A stretch of 56,248 nucleotides of DNA from Betaproteobacteria bacterium (lineage in GTDB: Bacteria; Pseudomonadota; Gammaproteobacteria; Burkholderiales; SG8-39). Position numbers and translations under genes: made by a program. The stretch is taken from the NCBI GenBank assembly GCA_004298385.1, contig SCTX01000001.1, forward strand, positions 1 through 56,248, in the 5' to 3' direction. Within the stretch, counting starts at the first letter, position 1; each line of letters starts with the position of its first letter. This document shows, one piece after another, positions 44,704 through 53,401 of this stretch. The notes beneath the pieces are model-generated. The model worked only from the letters and a program-made list of their open reading frames with translations, had not been told where the DNA came from and made no database searches.

Positions 44704-45100
44704 CCGGCCGACTCCGGAAGAATTGCTCAAGGGCGCCCGCGCAGTGCTTGACCGGGACATCACCCCGTCGTTGGAGGGGGGGCGGCGTTTCGCTGCCATT
44801 CTGGTATCCCGCGCCATGGCGGTGGCGGGCCGGGCCATCGCCAAAGGGGATGCCCCGCTACGAGCCGAGGCTCGCCGCTTGGCCGCGCTGCTTGACCATC
44901 GGTTCGCCGCCGATTTGGAACCGGAGGCCTTGTCCGCAGTGCTGATGGATTTGAACCGGCTGCTGGTAGGCCGGATCAGAAAGGGAGGGTTCGACGCCGG
45001 TGCTGTGCGCCAGCGCGTCTTCGATCATTTGCGCCAAGTCACCCGGGACAAGCTGGCGGAGAGCAATCCCAAGTATTTCGAGCAGGGCAAGGCAGCTTAG
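44696..45100 (+). CDS. DUF6285-type protein, possible kinase partner (LvaB-like)
   Basis: The 134-residue helical product (RDRPTPEELLKGARAVLDRD, LEGGRRFAAILVSRAMAVAGRA, DKLAESNPKYFEQGKAA) fits DUF6285, a family that usually follows an APH-type kinase and an ACAD10/11-type dehydrogenase. In P. putida the small protein LvaB, encoded next to lvaA, is needed for the kinase reaction; size and position agree. That equivalence is inferred here, not shown. Confidence 0.8.
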   Translation: MRDRPTPEELLKGARAVLDRDITPSLEGGRRFAAILVSRAMAVAGRAIAKGDAPLRAEARRLAALLDHRFAADLEPEALSAVLMDLNRLLVGRIRKGGFDAGAVRQRVFDHLRQVTRDKLAESNPKYFEQGKAA

Positions 45101-45143
45101 CCGGGGCTATGCCCTTAATCCCGCCATTTTATGGAGATACGCC

Positions 45144-45899
45144 ATGGAACCACTGGTGATCGTAAAACGGACGCCGCCTCTCGCCATCGTCGAACTCAAT
45201 CGCAAGAACAAGCGCAACGCCCTCAACATGGCCCTGCGCGATGCGCTGGAGAACGCGCTCAGCACTCTTGAAAATGACAACGCTATCAAGACCGTCGTTT
45301 TAACCGGGGGCGATGCGTTCTTCTGCGCCGGCTATGATCTCCAGGAAATGATCGACACCGATTTGCGCTCCCTCATGCACCGTGGCCACGAGTACACCCG
45401 CATCACCTATTTTTTCAAAAAGCCGCTGGTCACCGCGGTGGCCGGATTCGCTCTGGCGGGCGGTTTCGATCTCGCCCTCTCTGGCGACGTGATCGTTGCC
45501 GCAGCGGGCGCCAAGCTGGGCCGACCCGAGATCGGCTGGGGAGTAAACCCCTTGATGTCGAAATTGCGATTGCGGATCGGCTTTTCGAACGCTTTGCGCA
45601 TGACACTACAGGGCACGACCTGGGAGGCGGAGGAAGCCCGGCGAATGGGTTTGGTGGATTTCATCGTCCCGCAGACCGAGCTCCTCGCGGCGGCGGTGCA
45701 GCAAGCGGAACTCCTGGCGAAGTATCCGCTGCCGGCCCTCATTACCACCAAACGGGCGGCCTATGCCGTAACGACGATGAGCCCGCAAGATGCCATCGCA
45801 TATGAGCTAGGCACCACGGCCGAGTTGATGGCCGAGGGCACTCTAAAGAAAAATCTTCAGGACTACGCGGCGAAAATCGGCATATCGAAGAGTTCGTAG
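45144..45899 (+). CDS. Enoyl-CoA hydratase/isomerase family protein
   Basis: The 251-residue crotonase-fold product has FCAGYDLQEM in the oxyanion region, a second-site glutamate in LGRPEIGWGVNP, and an aspartate instead of the first glutamate (AGGFDLALS). It could be a hydratase with altered specificity, an isomerase or a hydrolase. It follows the DUF6285 gene by 43 bp. In a 4-hydroxyacyl pathway a hydratase would convert the enoyl-CoA product to 3-hydroxyacyl-CoA. Confidence 0.85.
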   Translation: MEPLVIVKRTPPLAIVELNRKNKRNALNMALRDALENALSTLENDNAIKTVVLTGGDAFFCAGYDLQEMIDTDLRSLMHRGHEYTRITYFFKKPLVTAVAGFALAGGFDLALSGDVIVAAAGAKLGRPEIGWGVNPLMSKLRLRIGFSNALRMTLQGTTWEAEEARRMGLVDFIVPQTELLAAAVQQAELLAKYPLPALITTKRAAYAVTTMSPQDAIAYELGTTAELMAEGTLKKNLQDYAAKIGISKSS

Positions 45900-45951
45900 G
45901 CCAGGCGGCGGCCCTGTCCGGCGTCACTTTGTTTTAGGAGGAGGGATAGCC

Positions 45952-47574
45952 ATGAGCCAAGGGACGGTTGGCGGTAGCGGATCGGCGCCACGCTTCAAAA
46001 CCCGGGAGGGTGTGGAGAGCTTCTGGGAGCGCATGCGGCGGGAGCATCGGTTGGAAGGGAATCTGACCGTCCCCGGATTTTTTTCCCGGACCGCCCGTCG
46101 CCTTCCGGACAAACCGGCCCTGCTGTTCGAGCAATATGCCTATACCTATCGCCGCTTGTTCGATGCTATTGCCGGGGTTGCCAGGCATTTGCAGGACGAG
46201 ACCGGCGTCAAGCCCGGCGACCGGGTGGCGCTGCTGCTGGAGAACAGCGACCTCTACAATATTTGGTACCTGGGAATATTGGCCATCGGTGCGGTGGCGG
46301 TTCCCTTGAACACCAAGCTGACCCCCCGGGAGATCGAATTCATCCTGGCGGATTCAGGAACTTCCCTGGTGTTGAGCGAGGAGCGCTTCGAAGCCACCAT
46401 CGCCGATCTTGTCCCGGAAGTTCGTTCTCATCTTTTGCTCGCCCTGTTGGTCCGGCAAGCCCAGCCCCCGGCGTCGTCATGGGATCTGGAATCGGCTGCG
46501 GTGCCGATGGAATCGCCGGCAGCCATCTACTACACCTCCGGCACCACCGGCAAACCCAAAGGGGTGGTGCATACCCACCGCAGCCTCATCGCCGGCGCGC
46601 TGCAAGGCCCGTTGGGCTGGGAATACCAAGACGAATCGGTAATCAATCTCGCCACCACCCCGCTGTTCCATATCGCCAACCACACCGTATACCTGCCCAC
46701 CCTGCTGGTAGGGGGCACCCTGGTGGTGGATACCTACAAGACCGAGCAGGTATTCGAATTGATCCAGCGGCACCGGGTCACCCAACTGTTCGCGGTACCA
46801 TCCATGCTCTTGCTCATGGTCCAGTTTGCGGAGCGGGACCGTTATGACACCGGTTCGGTGATGCGCGTGGTATTCGGCGCGGCGCCCATGCCGGTCCACA
46901 AGCTGGAGGCAGTGCAAGTCTTATTTCCCAACGCGGGGTTGATTCACGGCATGGGGCAGACCGAGTGCTCCGGCACAACGGTGACCTTGCCTAGCTCCCA
47001 GGCTTACGAAAAAGCTGGATCGGTCGGCATCAACATTCCGGGAACCGAGATTCGCATCGCTGATGACGCCGACCGGGAGCTGCCCCCCAACACCGTGGGC
47101 GAGCTGCTCACCCGCGGCCCCAACGTGATGTCCCATTACCTCAACCGGCCCGAGGCCAGCGCCGAGACGCTGCGCGGCGGCTGGCTGCATACCGGGGACT
47201 TGGGCTACAGGGATGCGGAGGGCTACGTCTATCTGGTGGATAGGAACAAAGATATGATCATCCGGGGCGGGGAGAATATTTATTCCACCGAAGTGGAGCA
47301 AGTCCTTTACGGTCTCTCCGGCGTTGCCCTGGCGGCGGTGGTGGGCATGCCCAGCGAGTTGTTCGGCGAGGAAGTGCTGGCCTACATCGTCAAGAAGGAA
47401 GACGCCCCACCGTTGACTCTGGAAGAGCTTCAGGCCCACTGCGGCCAGTATCTGGCCAAGTTCAAGGTGCCGGCGGCGGTGCGTTTCATCGCGGAAATGC
47501 CCCAGACCGCCACCGGTAAAATCCAAAAAGCGATCCTCAAGGAAATGCTGAAAAAAGAGCTGGCGAACCGGTAA
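45952..47574 (+). CDS. Acyl-CoA ligase (AMP-dependent synthetase)
   Basis: The 540-residue product belongs to the ANL superfamily, with P-loop YYTSGTTGKPKGV, A5 motif GMGQTECSG, A7/A8 TGDLGYRDAEGYVYLVDRNK and the C-terminal lysine in TATGKIQK. It would activate a carboxylic acid to its CoA ester, the first step for the CoA enzymes upstream. GGAGGAGGG precedes the ATG. It is convergent with the SDR gene with a 25-bp gap. Confidence 0.92.
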   Translation: MSQGTVGGSGSAPRFKTREGVESFWERMRREHRLEGNLTVPGFFSRTARRLPDKPALLFEQYAYTYRRLFDAIAGVARHLQDETGVKPGDRVALLLENSDLYNIWYLGILAIGAVAVPLNTKLTPREIEFILADSGTSLVLSEERFEATIADLVPEVRSHLLLALLVRQAQPPASSWDLESAAVPMESPAAIYYTSGTTGKPKGVVHTHRSLIAGALQGPLGWEYQDESVINLATTPLFHIANHTVYLPTLLVGGTLVVDTYKTEQVFELIQRHRVTQLFAVPSMLLLMVQFAERDRYDTGSVMRVVFGAAPMPVHKLEAVQVLFPNAGLIHGMGQTECSGTTVTLPSSQAYEKAGSVGINIPGTEIRIADDADRELPPNTVGELLTRGPNVMSHYLNRPEASAETLRGGWLHTGDLGYRDAEGYVYLVDRNKDMIIRGGENIYSTEVEQVLYGLSGVALAAVVGMPSELFGEEVLAYIVKKEDAPPLTLEELQAHCGQYLAKFKVPAAVRFIAEMPQTATGKIQKAILKEMLKKELANR

Positions 47575-47599
47575 CCGGCTTTGTTGAGCGGCCGGCGGC

Positions 47600-48367
47600 T
47601 CACAGGCTGCTGTTCAGAATTCCGCCATCCACCACCACCACGCTGCCGCTCATGTAACGAGAAGCGTCGCTGGCCAGCAGCAGCAGGGCGCCGTCCAGGT
47701 CGGCGGGGTTCCCGGCCCGGCGGGCGGGGGTGTGTTTGATCAGGCTTTCGGCGAAGCCGCTTTGGAACATCTGCTCGGTCATCTCGGTATGGAATAGGCC
47801 CGGCGACAGGGTGTTGACCCGGATGCCGTAGCGGGTCAGTTCCAAGGACAAGGCCCGCGTCAGGTGCAGCACCGCCGCCTTGGAGGCGCAATAGCTGGAG
47901 GCATTCCCCGCCACCCGATGGCCGAAAATGGAACCTATGTTCACGACCACCCCCGGTTGTTTGACGGCCACCAGACGGCGGGCCACGGCCTGGGTAGCGT
48001 TCCACGTTCCCTTCAGATTGGTGTCCACCACCTGATCGTAGTCTTCTTCTTCGTGATCCAGGAAGCTTTTGTTGATGGAAATCCCGGCGGTATTGACCAG
48101 CACGGTTACCAGCCCCGCTGCGGCTTCGACGCGCTGCACCGCCGCGAATATCGAGGCCCGGTCGGCCACGTCGGCTTGCGCCGCCAACACCTGCAGACCT
48201 TCTGAGCGGCACTCTTCAGCCAGGGTTTCCAGCCGGTCCAGGCGCCGGGCGGTCGCCGCTACGGTGGCCCCGGCTCGGGCCAATACTTTGACGAAATGAC
48301 GGCCCAGACCGCTGGAAGCCCCGGTCACCAAGGCAATCTTGCCCGAAAGGTTCGTTGCATCGCTCAT
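47600..48367 (-). CDS. SDR family oxidoreductase
   Basis: The 255-residue classical short-chain dehydrogenase has TGASSGLGRH for the cofactor, NTAGISINKS, the catalytic serine in NIGSIFGH and YCASK. The loop ATARRLDRL suggests NADP(H). In the lva pathway an SDR (LvaD) reduces the 4-oxo group before phosphorylation, so this gene may serve the same role, or act on the 3-hydroxyacyl-CoA product. It is convergent with the ligase gene. Confidence 0.9.
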   Translation of the reverse strand: MSDATNLSGKIALVTGASSGLGRHFVKVLARAGATVAATARRLDRLETLAEECRSEGLQVLAAQADVADRASIFAAVQRVEAAAGLVTVLVNTAGISINKSFLDHEEEDYDQVVDTNLKGTWNATQAVARRLVAVKQPGVVVNIGSIFGHRVAGNASSYCASKAAVLHLTRALSLELTRYGIRVNTLSPGLFHTEMTEQMFQSGFAESLIKHTPARRAGNPADLDGALLLLASDASRYMSGSVVVVDGGILNSSL

Positions 48368-48428
48368 ACTCTCAATTCCTTTCCTCTGATGATTCAGGAG
48401 TTGCAGGTCTTCAGTTGGCTACTGACCG

Positions 48429-48950
48429 TCAACTGGAACGGGACTGGCTGCCGCTTTTCTTCGCCCGGACCTTGAGGACCCTTTCCCGGGGAGGCAATTC
48501 GACTAATTCCACCAGGGATCCGTCCGGGTCTTCCACCATCAGGCTCTTGATGGGGCCGTAGCCCGGCAGATCCAAATTCACGGGATCGCAAAAGAACGGC
48601 ACCTTTGCTGCCTTGAGGCGTTGCGCCACGGTTTGCAGCGACTCCTGCCGCACCTCGAAAGACAGCATGAGCAGTCCCGGATCGCCGGGCCGCTTGGGAC
48701 CGGAGGGTTTTTCCAACCCTGGGCCTTGGAACACTAGCAGTTCCAGTTCCCCGACCTGGCTCTTGCCTTGTTGCAAGATCACCGAACGGGCGGAGGCGCC
48801 AGGTTGCAGTCGGAACAGTTTTTCGAAAGACGCGCCGGACAACTGCATGTCCAGGGTTTTCCGGAACCCCAGCAGTTCGCAGAAAAAAGCCAGGGACTGA
48901 TCCATGTCGCTCACCGTCAGGGCGACGTGATGCACTTCGCTGATAGCCAT
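48429..48950 (-). CDS. VOC-fold (glyoxalase superfamily) protein
   Basis: The 173-residue product has two VOC modules: one begins ISEVHHVALTVSDMDQSLAFF, and the other contains GLLMLSFEV and ends with IKSLMVEDPDGSLVELVELP. Metal residues typical of glyoxalases and epimerases are present (H near the start, E in LVELVE). The substrate is unknown; an acyl-CoA epimerase is a possible role next to these CoA genes. GAGGAG lies upstream of the ATG. It precedes the SDR gene on the same strand by 61 bp. Confidence 0.8.
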   Translation of the reverse strand: MAISEVHHVALTVSDMDQSLAFFCELLGFRKTLDMQLSGASFEKLFRLQPGASARSVILQQGKSQVGELELLVFQGPGLEKPSGPKRPGDPGLLMLSFEVRQESLQTVAQRLKAAKVPFFCDPVNLDLPGYGPIKSLMVEDPDGSLVELVELPPRERVLKVRAKKSGSQSRSS

Positions 48951-49075
48951 GAAACGCTCCTCGATAAAAGATTGTGAATGCGGCGGTGATTAGCCGTAGA
49001 CAGGATTGTGAAACCACAGGGAAAGGGCCGGCACGTAGGCAAGTAATCGTGCAATAATATCCTGAAAAATCGTAT

Positions 49076-49280
49076 CTAAGCATACTGATCGCGCGGTCTC
49101 AATCGATAATTCCATGCGCCGTGAAACTCATCGCGCTCAATCGCCAGCGCCGCGAGTTCCTCATCGGAGACCTTGATTCCCGGTGCGTAGGTATTTTCAT
49201 CAAGAGCCGCCTTGATCCTCAGCCCCTCGCAGGTTGTTGCGCTTCCAATCAAACTGACTACGACCTCCCGACTGATGGAT
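49076..49280 (-). pseudogene. C-terminal remnant of an ISAzo13-like transposase
   Basis: The frame carries about 67 residues with REVVVSLIGSATTCEGLRIK, LDENTYAPGIKVSDEELAAL and EFHGAWNYRLRP, followed by a stop. This is the typical end of ISAzo13-family transposases. The catalytic part is missing, and the open frame beyond about 49280 is not related to transposases. No terminal inverted repeats were found. It marks an old insertion between the VOC gene and the ABC importer operon. Confidence 0.7.
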
Positions 49281-49300
49281 CGCAGCACCGCAGGCTTTTG

Positions 49301-49330
49301 AGGGGGAGTGAGCGGGAGTGAGCGGGAGTT
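49301..49330 (+). repeat. Three 10-bp tandem repeats
   Basis: Three units close to AGCGGGAGTG run head to tail, and the last overlaps the TTGACA box of the importer promoter. They border the transposase remnant and may be a scar of its insertion or loss. Confidence 0.6.
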
Positions 49331-49357
49331 GACAACGCCAACGCGCGTCAATAGTAT
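49329..49357 (+). promoter_or_regulatory. Sigma-70 promoter for the ABC importer operon
   Basis: A perfect -35 TTGACA (49329-49334) is followed after 17 bp by TAGTAT (49352-49357). Transcription would begin near 49364, about 54 nt before the start of the binding-protein gene. Confidence 0.7.
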
Positions 49358-49417
49358 GATCAATGAATCAGGGTTCATAGATCATTTCAGTTGCAGGTTC
49401 ACCCAGGAGGAACAGAA

Positions 49418-50629
49418 ATGCGATTCGAACATCTGCGCAGTGCTATTGTCGCCGTCGCGGTTACCGCCGCCATCTCGCTGGCAGTCACCCCGGCAACCGC
49501 GCAACAGACCATCAGGATCGGCATGACGTCGGCCCTCACCGGACCGTACAACGAATACGGCGAAGGCGGTAAGCGCGGAGTCGAGTTGGCGATCGAGAAG
49601 TGGAATGCCAAGGGCGGCATCAACGGCAAGAAAATCGAGTTGGCCATGCTCCTCGACGATCAACTGGTTCCCGACCGCGCGGTTCAGAACATGCGCCGGC
49701 TGCTCGACAACAAGGAGCTGGTTGCCATCATCGGACCGGCCGGCAGCGGACCGACGCTGGCGGTGATCGAAATGGCCGCCGCCGATGGGCGCCCGTACAT
49801 GAATCCGGTCGCGCAGACACCGACCATCACCTATCCGGGCGGCGGCAAGCCGCGTTCCAACGTGTTTTCGTTCGCGTTGCAGAACGACGTCGAATCGAAA
49901 CTGCTGGCCCAATATGTGGCCAAGCGCTTCAAGAAGATCGGTGTTCTACATGAAAGCACCGCATACGGGGTCAGCGCGGTGGACTTGATCGCCAAGGAAC
50001 TCAAGGCCGATGGCGGGCTGGTTCCGGTGGCGGTTGAGACCTACAACCAGAAGGCGCAGGACATGACGGCGCAACTGGCCCGCCTGCAGCGCGCCGGCGC
50101 CGATGTGATCGTCTGCATCGGACTCGGCGCGGATATGGCCGTCGTTCGCCGCACCATGGCGCGGCTCAATTTCGCCGTGCCGCTGGTCGCGAGCAACGGC
50201 GCCCTGTCGCTGCCCTACCAGGAGGGCGCGGGCGACCTCGTGCTGGGCACCAAGGGGTCGATGATCGCCGTATTCGGCGAGGATCCCCTGAATCCAGCCG
50301 CCAAGGAATTCGCCGATGCCTACAAGGCGAAGTACACGGCCGATCGCTGGTGGGGTCCAGATCCGGCCAAGCCGCAGATCTTCATGTCGCTGTCGGTGAC
50401 CAATGCCTATGACGCCGCGATGGTGTTGTTCGAAGGGATCCGTCTCGCCAATTCCACCGATCCGAAGGCCGTTGCCAAGGCGATCGAGGGCATCAAAGGG
50501 TATCGCGGCGTGAACGCCTCGTACTCATTCTCGCCCGAGAAGCATCATGCGATCGCCGAAAAAGACCTGGCGATGTTCGAGTACGTGAAAGCGGGCGATA
50601 AGGTCAGGCTGCAAATCGCCAAGAACTGA
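49418..50629 (+). CDS. ABC importer substrate-binding protein (LivJ/HAAT family)
   Basis: The 403-residue product has a signal peptide (residues 1-27, ending ATA-QQ) and a periplasmic-binding-protein type 1 fold with IRIGMTSALTGPYNEYG, LLDDQLVPDRAVQNMRRL and GPAGSGPTLA. This family binds branched-chain amino acids, but also amides and aromatic acids. CCAGGAGG lies before the ATG at 49418. It heads an operon with permeases and ATPases. Confidence 0.93.
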   Translation: MRFEHLRSAIVAVAVTAAISLAVTPATAQQTIRIGMTSALTGPYNEYGEGGKRGVELAIEKWNAKGGINGKKIELAMLLDDQLVPDRAVQNMRRLLDNKELVAIIGPAGSGPTLAVIEMAAADGRPYMNPVAQTPTITYPGGGKPRSNVFSFALQNDVESKLLAQYVAKRFKKIGVLHESTAYGVSAVDLIAKELKADGGLVPVAVETYNQKAQDMTAQLARLQRAGADVIVCIGLGADMAVVRRTMARLNFAVPLVASNGALSLPYQEGAGDLVLGTKGSMIAVFGEDPLNPAAKEFADAYKAKYTADRWWGPDPAKPQIFMSLSVTNAYDAAMVLFEGIRLANSTDPKAVAKAIEGIKGYRGVNASYSFSPEKHHAIAEKDLAMFEYVKAGDKVRLQIAKN

Positions 50630-50661
50630 CCAGACCACCGCGCAGCCCAACGAAGCAAGCC

Positions 50662-51546
50662 ATGGAGTTCACCCTCCAACTGGCCTTTGCCGGGGTCTGC
50701 GTGGGCTCGGCCTATGCGCTCATCGCGATGGGGCTGTCGTTGACGTTCTGGACGACGCGAACTTTGAACTTCGGTCAAGGTTCGCTGCTGATGGTGGGGG
50801 CCGTGGCGACCGTCGCGCTGCTCGGCGCCGGTGTGCCGGCGGTGGCCGCGGTGGCTCTGGCCATCGCCCTTGCCGGCGCATTGATGGTCGTCGCCGAACG
50901 GGTTGCGATACGCCCGCTTTTAAAAAGCGGCGACAGCATGGGGTGGGTGGTCTCCACCCTCGGCTTCGGACTGTTCCTGCAGGGCTTTGTCGCCAAGTTC
51001 TACGGCTCGCAGGCCATCGCCTTCCCGTCGCTCATCTTCACCAGCCTCGACTTCGTCGATGTCTTCGGCATTCAGGTGTCGGCGCAGTACCTCGCCGTGC
51101 TCACCCTGTCGGTGGCGCTGATGGTGGCCATGGAGATCTTTCTGCTTCGCTCGGCCTGGGGCCGCGCCGTACGCGCCGTTTCGCACGACGCCGACGTCGC
51201 GGCGCTTGCCGGCATTCCGGTGCGGCGCGTCGTCGTGCTGTCGTTCGTGGCAAGCGGCGCGTTGGCCGGCGTCGCCGGCGTCATGGTCGCGCAGATCACC
51301 GGTACCGTCGATCCGCAGTTCGGCTTCAATCTGATGGTCCTGGGCTTTGTTGCCGCGGTCTTCGGCGGCATGGGCAGCATCGTCGGCGCGCTGGTCGGCG
51401 GCATCGCGCTCGGCGTAGCGGAAAAGCTCGCTGGCGGGTTCATCTCAACGGCATTTGGGGACGCGGTGGCGTTCGCGATCCTCATGGCAGTCCTCGCCAT
51501 CCGGCCGCAGGGCTTGTTCGGCCGGCGTGAAATGACCAAGGTCTAG
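50662..51546 (+). CDS. ABC importer permease (LivH-like)
   Basis: The 294-residue integral membrane protein has about eight TM segments and the LivH pattern GSAYALIAMGLSLTFWTTRTLNFGQGS near the start, and GGMGSIVGALVGG late. It forms half of the membrane channel. It follows the binding-protein gene by 32 bp. Confidence 0.93.
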   Translation: MEFTLQLAFAGVCVGSAYALIAMGLSLTFWTTRTLNFGQGSLLMVGAVATVALLGAGVPAVAAVALAIALAGALMVVAERVAIRPLLKSGDSMGWVVSTLGFGLFLQGFVAKFYGSQAIAFPSLIFTSLDFVDVFGIQVSAQYLAVLTLSVALMVAMEIFLLRSAWGRAVRAVSHDADVAALAGIPVRRVVVLSFVASGALAGVAGVMVAQITGTVDPQFGFNLMVLGFVAAVFGGMGSIVGALVGGIALGVAEKLAGGFISTAFGDAVAFAILMAVLAIRPQGLFGRREMTKV

Positions 51547-51553
51547 CGTCGCA

Positions 51554-53401
51554 ATGTTGCGCGACAAGCTCGCCGTTCTGAGCGACGCCCGTTTCATCTT
51601 CGCGCTGATCATCGCACTGGGCGTTGCGGCAGAGTTCGTCAGCGGCTCGACGGTCCAGATCTGGTCGTTCGTGCTGATCAACGTGTTGATCGCCCAGAGC
51701 ATCAACGTGCTGACTGGAATCGCCGGCCAGATTTCGCTTGGCCATGCCGGGTTTCTCGCCATCGGCGCCTATGGCTCCGCGCTGCTGATGAAGAGCCTGG
51801 GTCTGCCGTTGCCGCTGTCGCTGGTGGCGGCCACGCTGATGGGTGCCGCGGCGGGTTGGATCCTGTCGTTTGCGGCTGGCCGCGTACGCGAGTTCTACCT
51901 CGCGATGATGACTCTCGGCTTCGGCATGATTTCCTACGAGGTGGTGCGCGAGTGGACGGGAGTGACTGGTGGAGTTGCCGGTCTCCCCGGCGTGCCCTCG
52001 CCGGCGCTGCGCACGCTGAACGTATTCGGCGTCAACCTAGGTGAGGTCGGTTACTTCCACCTGATGCTCGGCGTCACCGCGATCGTCCTTTGGCTGTTGC
52101 GCAACTTCATCACCAGTCCCTACGGGCGCGCGTTTTTTGCGATTCATGTTTCCGAGGTCGCCGCCGGCAGCATCGGCATCCCGCGCGCCGGTACCAAGCG
52201 TGAAGCCTACACCTTGAGTGCCGCTCTGATGGGACTTGCCGGCGGTTTCTACGCACATCTGGTGGGATACCTGGGGCCCGAGAGCTTCCACCTGCATCGT
52301 TCGGTCGAGGCCCTGGTGATGGCGGTCGTCGGCGGCCTGGGCACGCTATCAGGGCCGGTGCTCGGCGCGGCGCTGTTCACCTACCTGCCGGAGCAACTGC
52401 AGTTCTTCACCGACTATCAATTCATGGTGTACGGATTGATCCTGATGCTCTCCTTTGTGCTGCTGCCCCGCGGTCTGGCCGGCCTGGTCCTGCCGCGCAC
52501 CCGATTCATCAAGCGGCTGACTCCGCTGCGCTCGGCCGATGCCGACGGGCGTGGTACCGAAGCGCCCGCTGCGATTCCGGCGCGCGACGATGAGACCACG
52601 CCGCTGCTGCGGGTGTCTGCTCTGGCAATCAGCTTTCTTGGCCTGCGCGCGCTCGACGACGTGACGCTGGAATTGAAGCCCGGCCACATCCTTGGACTCG
52701 TCGGCCCCAATGGCTCCGGCAAGAGCACGCTCGTCAACGTCATCAGCGGCATTTATCGCCCGGATGCCGGTCGCGTGGTGTTCGAGGGTCGCGACATCAC
52801 CGGACTGGCGGATTATCGCGTCGCGCGTCTTGGCATCATCCGGACGTTTCAGGATCCACGTCTGGTGCCAGGCTTTAGCGTGCGCGAGAACGTGCTGCTG
52901 GGCGCGCATCGGCTCTACCGGCAAAACCAGCTGGCCGCGGCCGTCGACTGGCCAAGTGCGCTACGCGAAGAGAAACGCATGCTGGCCGGTGCCGACAAGG
53001 TCATCGCGATGGCCGGTTTGTCCGCGCTGGCGGATTCGATCGTGCGCGACTTGCCCTACGGCGATCAGCGAATGACCGAACTCGCGCGCGTGCTGCTCGC
53101 CGACCCGCGCATGGTCCTGCTGGACGAACCTACGGCCGGCTTGTCCGAGGGAGAACTGAAGAAACTCGCCCTCGTGCTCCAGCATCTGAAGCAGCAGGAT
53201 ATCGCGGTGGTGCTTATCGAGCATCACATGGAATTTCTGCGCGATCTCGTCGACGAGGTGGTAGTGCTCAACTCGGGGCGGGTGATCTATCGGGGTGACA
53301 TGGCCGGCATGTATCGCAGTGCCCAGGTGATCGAAGCGTATCTGGGTGGGGACAGCCACGCCGCGGCGCCGGCGGGTGGACAAGGGGGCCGCGATGCTTG
53401 A
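51554..53401 (+). CDS. Fused ABC importer permease and ATPase (LivM-LivG)
   Basis: The 615-residue product has two parts. Residues 1 to about 325 are a LivM-type permease (GIAGQISLGHAGFLAIGAYG, FFAIHVSEVAAGSIGI, VVGGLGTLSGPVLGA). A linker of about 25 residues (RSADADGRGTEAPAA) follows. The rest is a LivG-type ATPase with Walker A GPNGSGKST (about 384-392), a LivG-type signature region LPYGDQRMTELARV, Walker B with DEPTAGLSEGE and IEHHMEFL. Fusion of these two subunits is known in proteobacterial HAAT systems. There is no frameshift between the parts. It follows the LivH-like gene by 7 bp. Confidence 0.93.
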   Translation: MLRDKLAVLSDARFIFALIIALGVAAEFVSGSTVQIWSFVLINVLIAQSINVLTGIAGQISLGHAGFLAIGAYGSALLMKSLGLPLPLSLVAATLMGAAAGWILSFAAGRVREFYLAMMTLGFGMISYEVVREWTGVTGGVAGLPGVPSPALRTLNVFGVNLGEVGYFHLMLGVTAIVLWLLRNFITSPYGRAFFAIHVSEVAAGSIGIPRAGTKREAYTLSAALMGLAGGFYAHLVGYLGPESFHLHRSVEALVMAVVGGLGTLSGPVLGAALFTYLPEQLQFFTDYQFMVYGLILMLSFVLLPRGLAGLVLPRTRFIKRLTPLRSADADGRGTEAPAAIPARDDETTPLLRVSALAISFLGLRALDDVTLELKPGHILGLVGPNGSGKSTLVNVISGIYRPDAGRVVFEGRDITGLADYRVARLGIIRTFQDPRLVPGFSVRENVLLGAHRLYRQNQLAAAVDWPSALREEKRMLAGADKVIAMAGLSALADSIVRDLPYGDQRMTELARVLLADPRMVLLDEPTAGLSEGELKKLALVLQHLKQQDIAVVLIEHHMEFLRDLVDEVVVLNSGRVIYRGDMAGMYRSAQVIEAYLGGDSHAAAPAGGQGGRDA

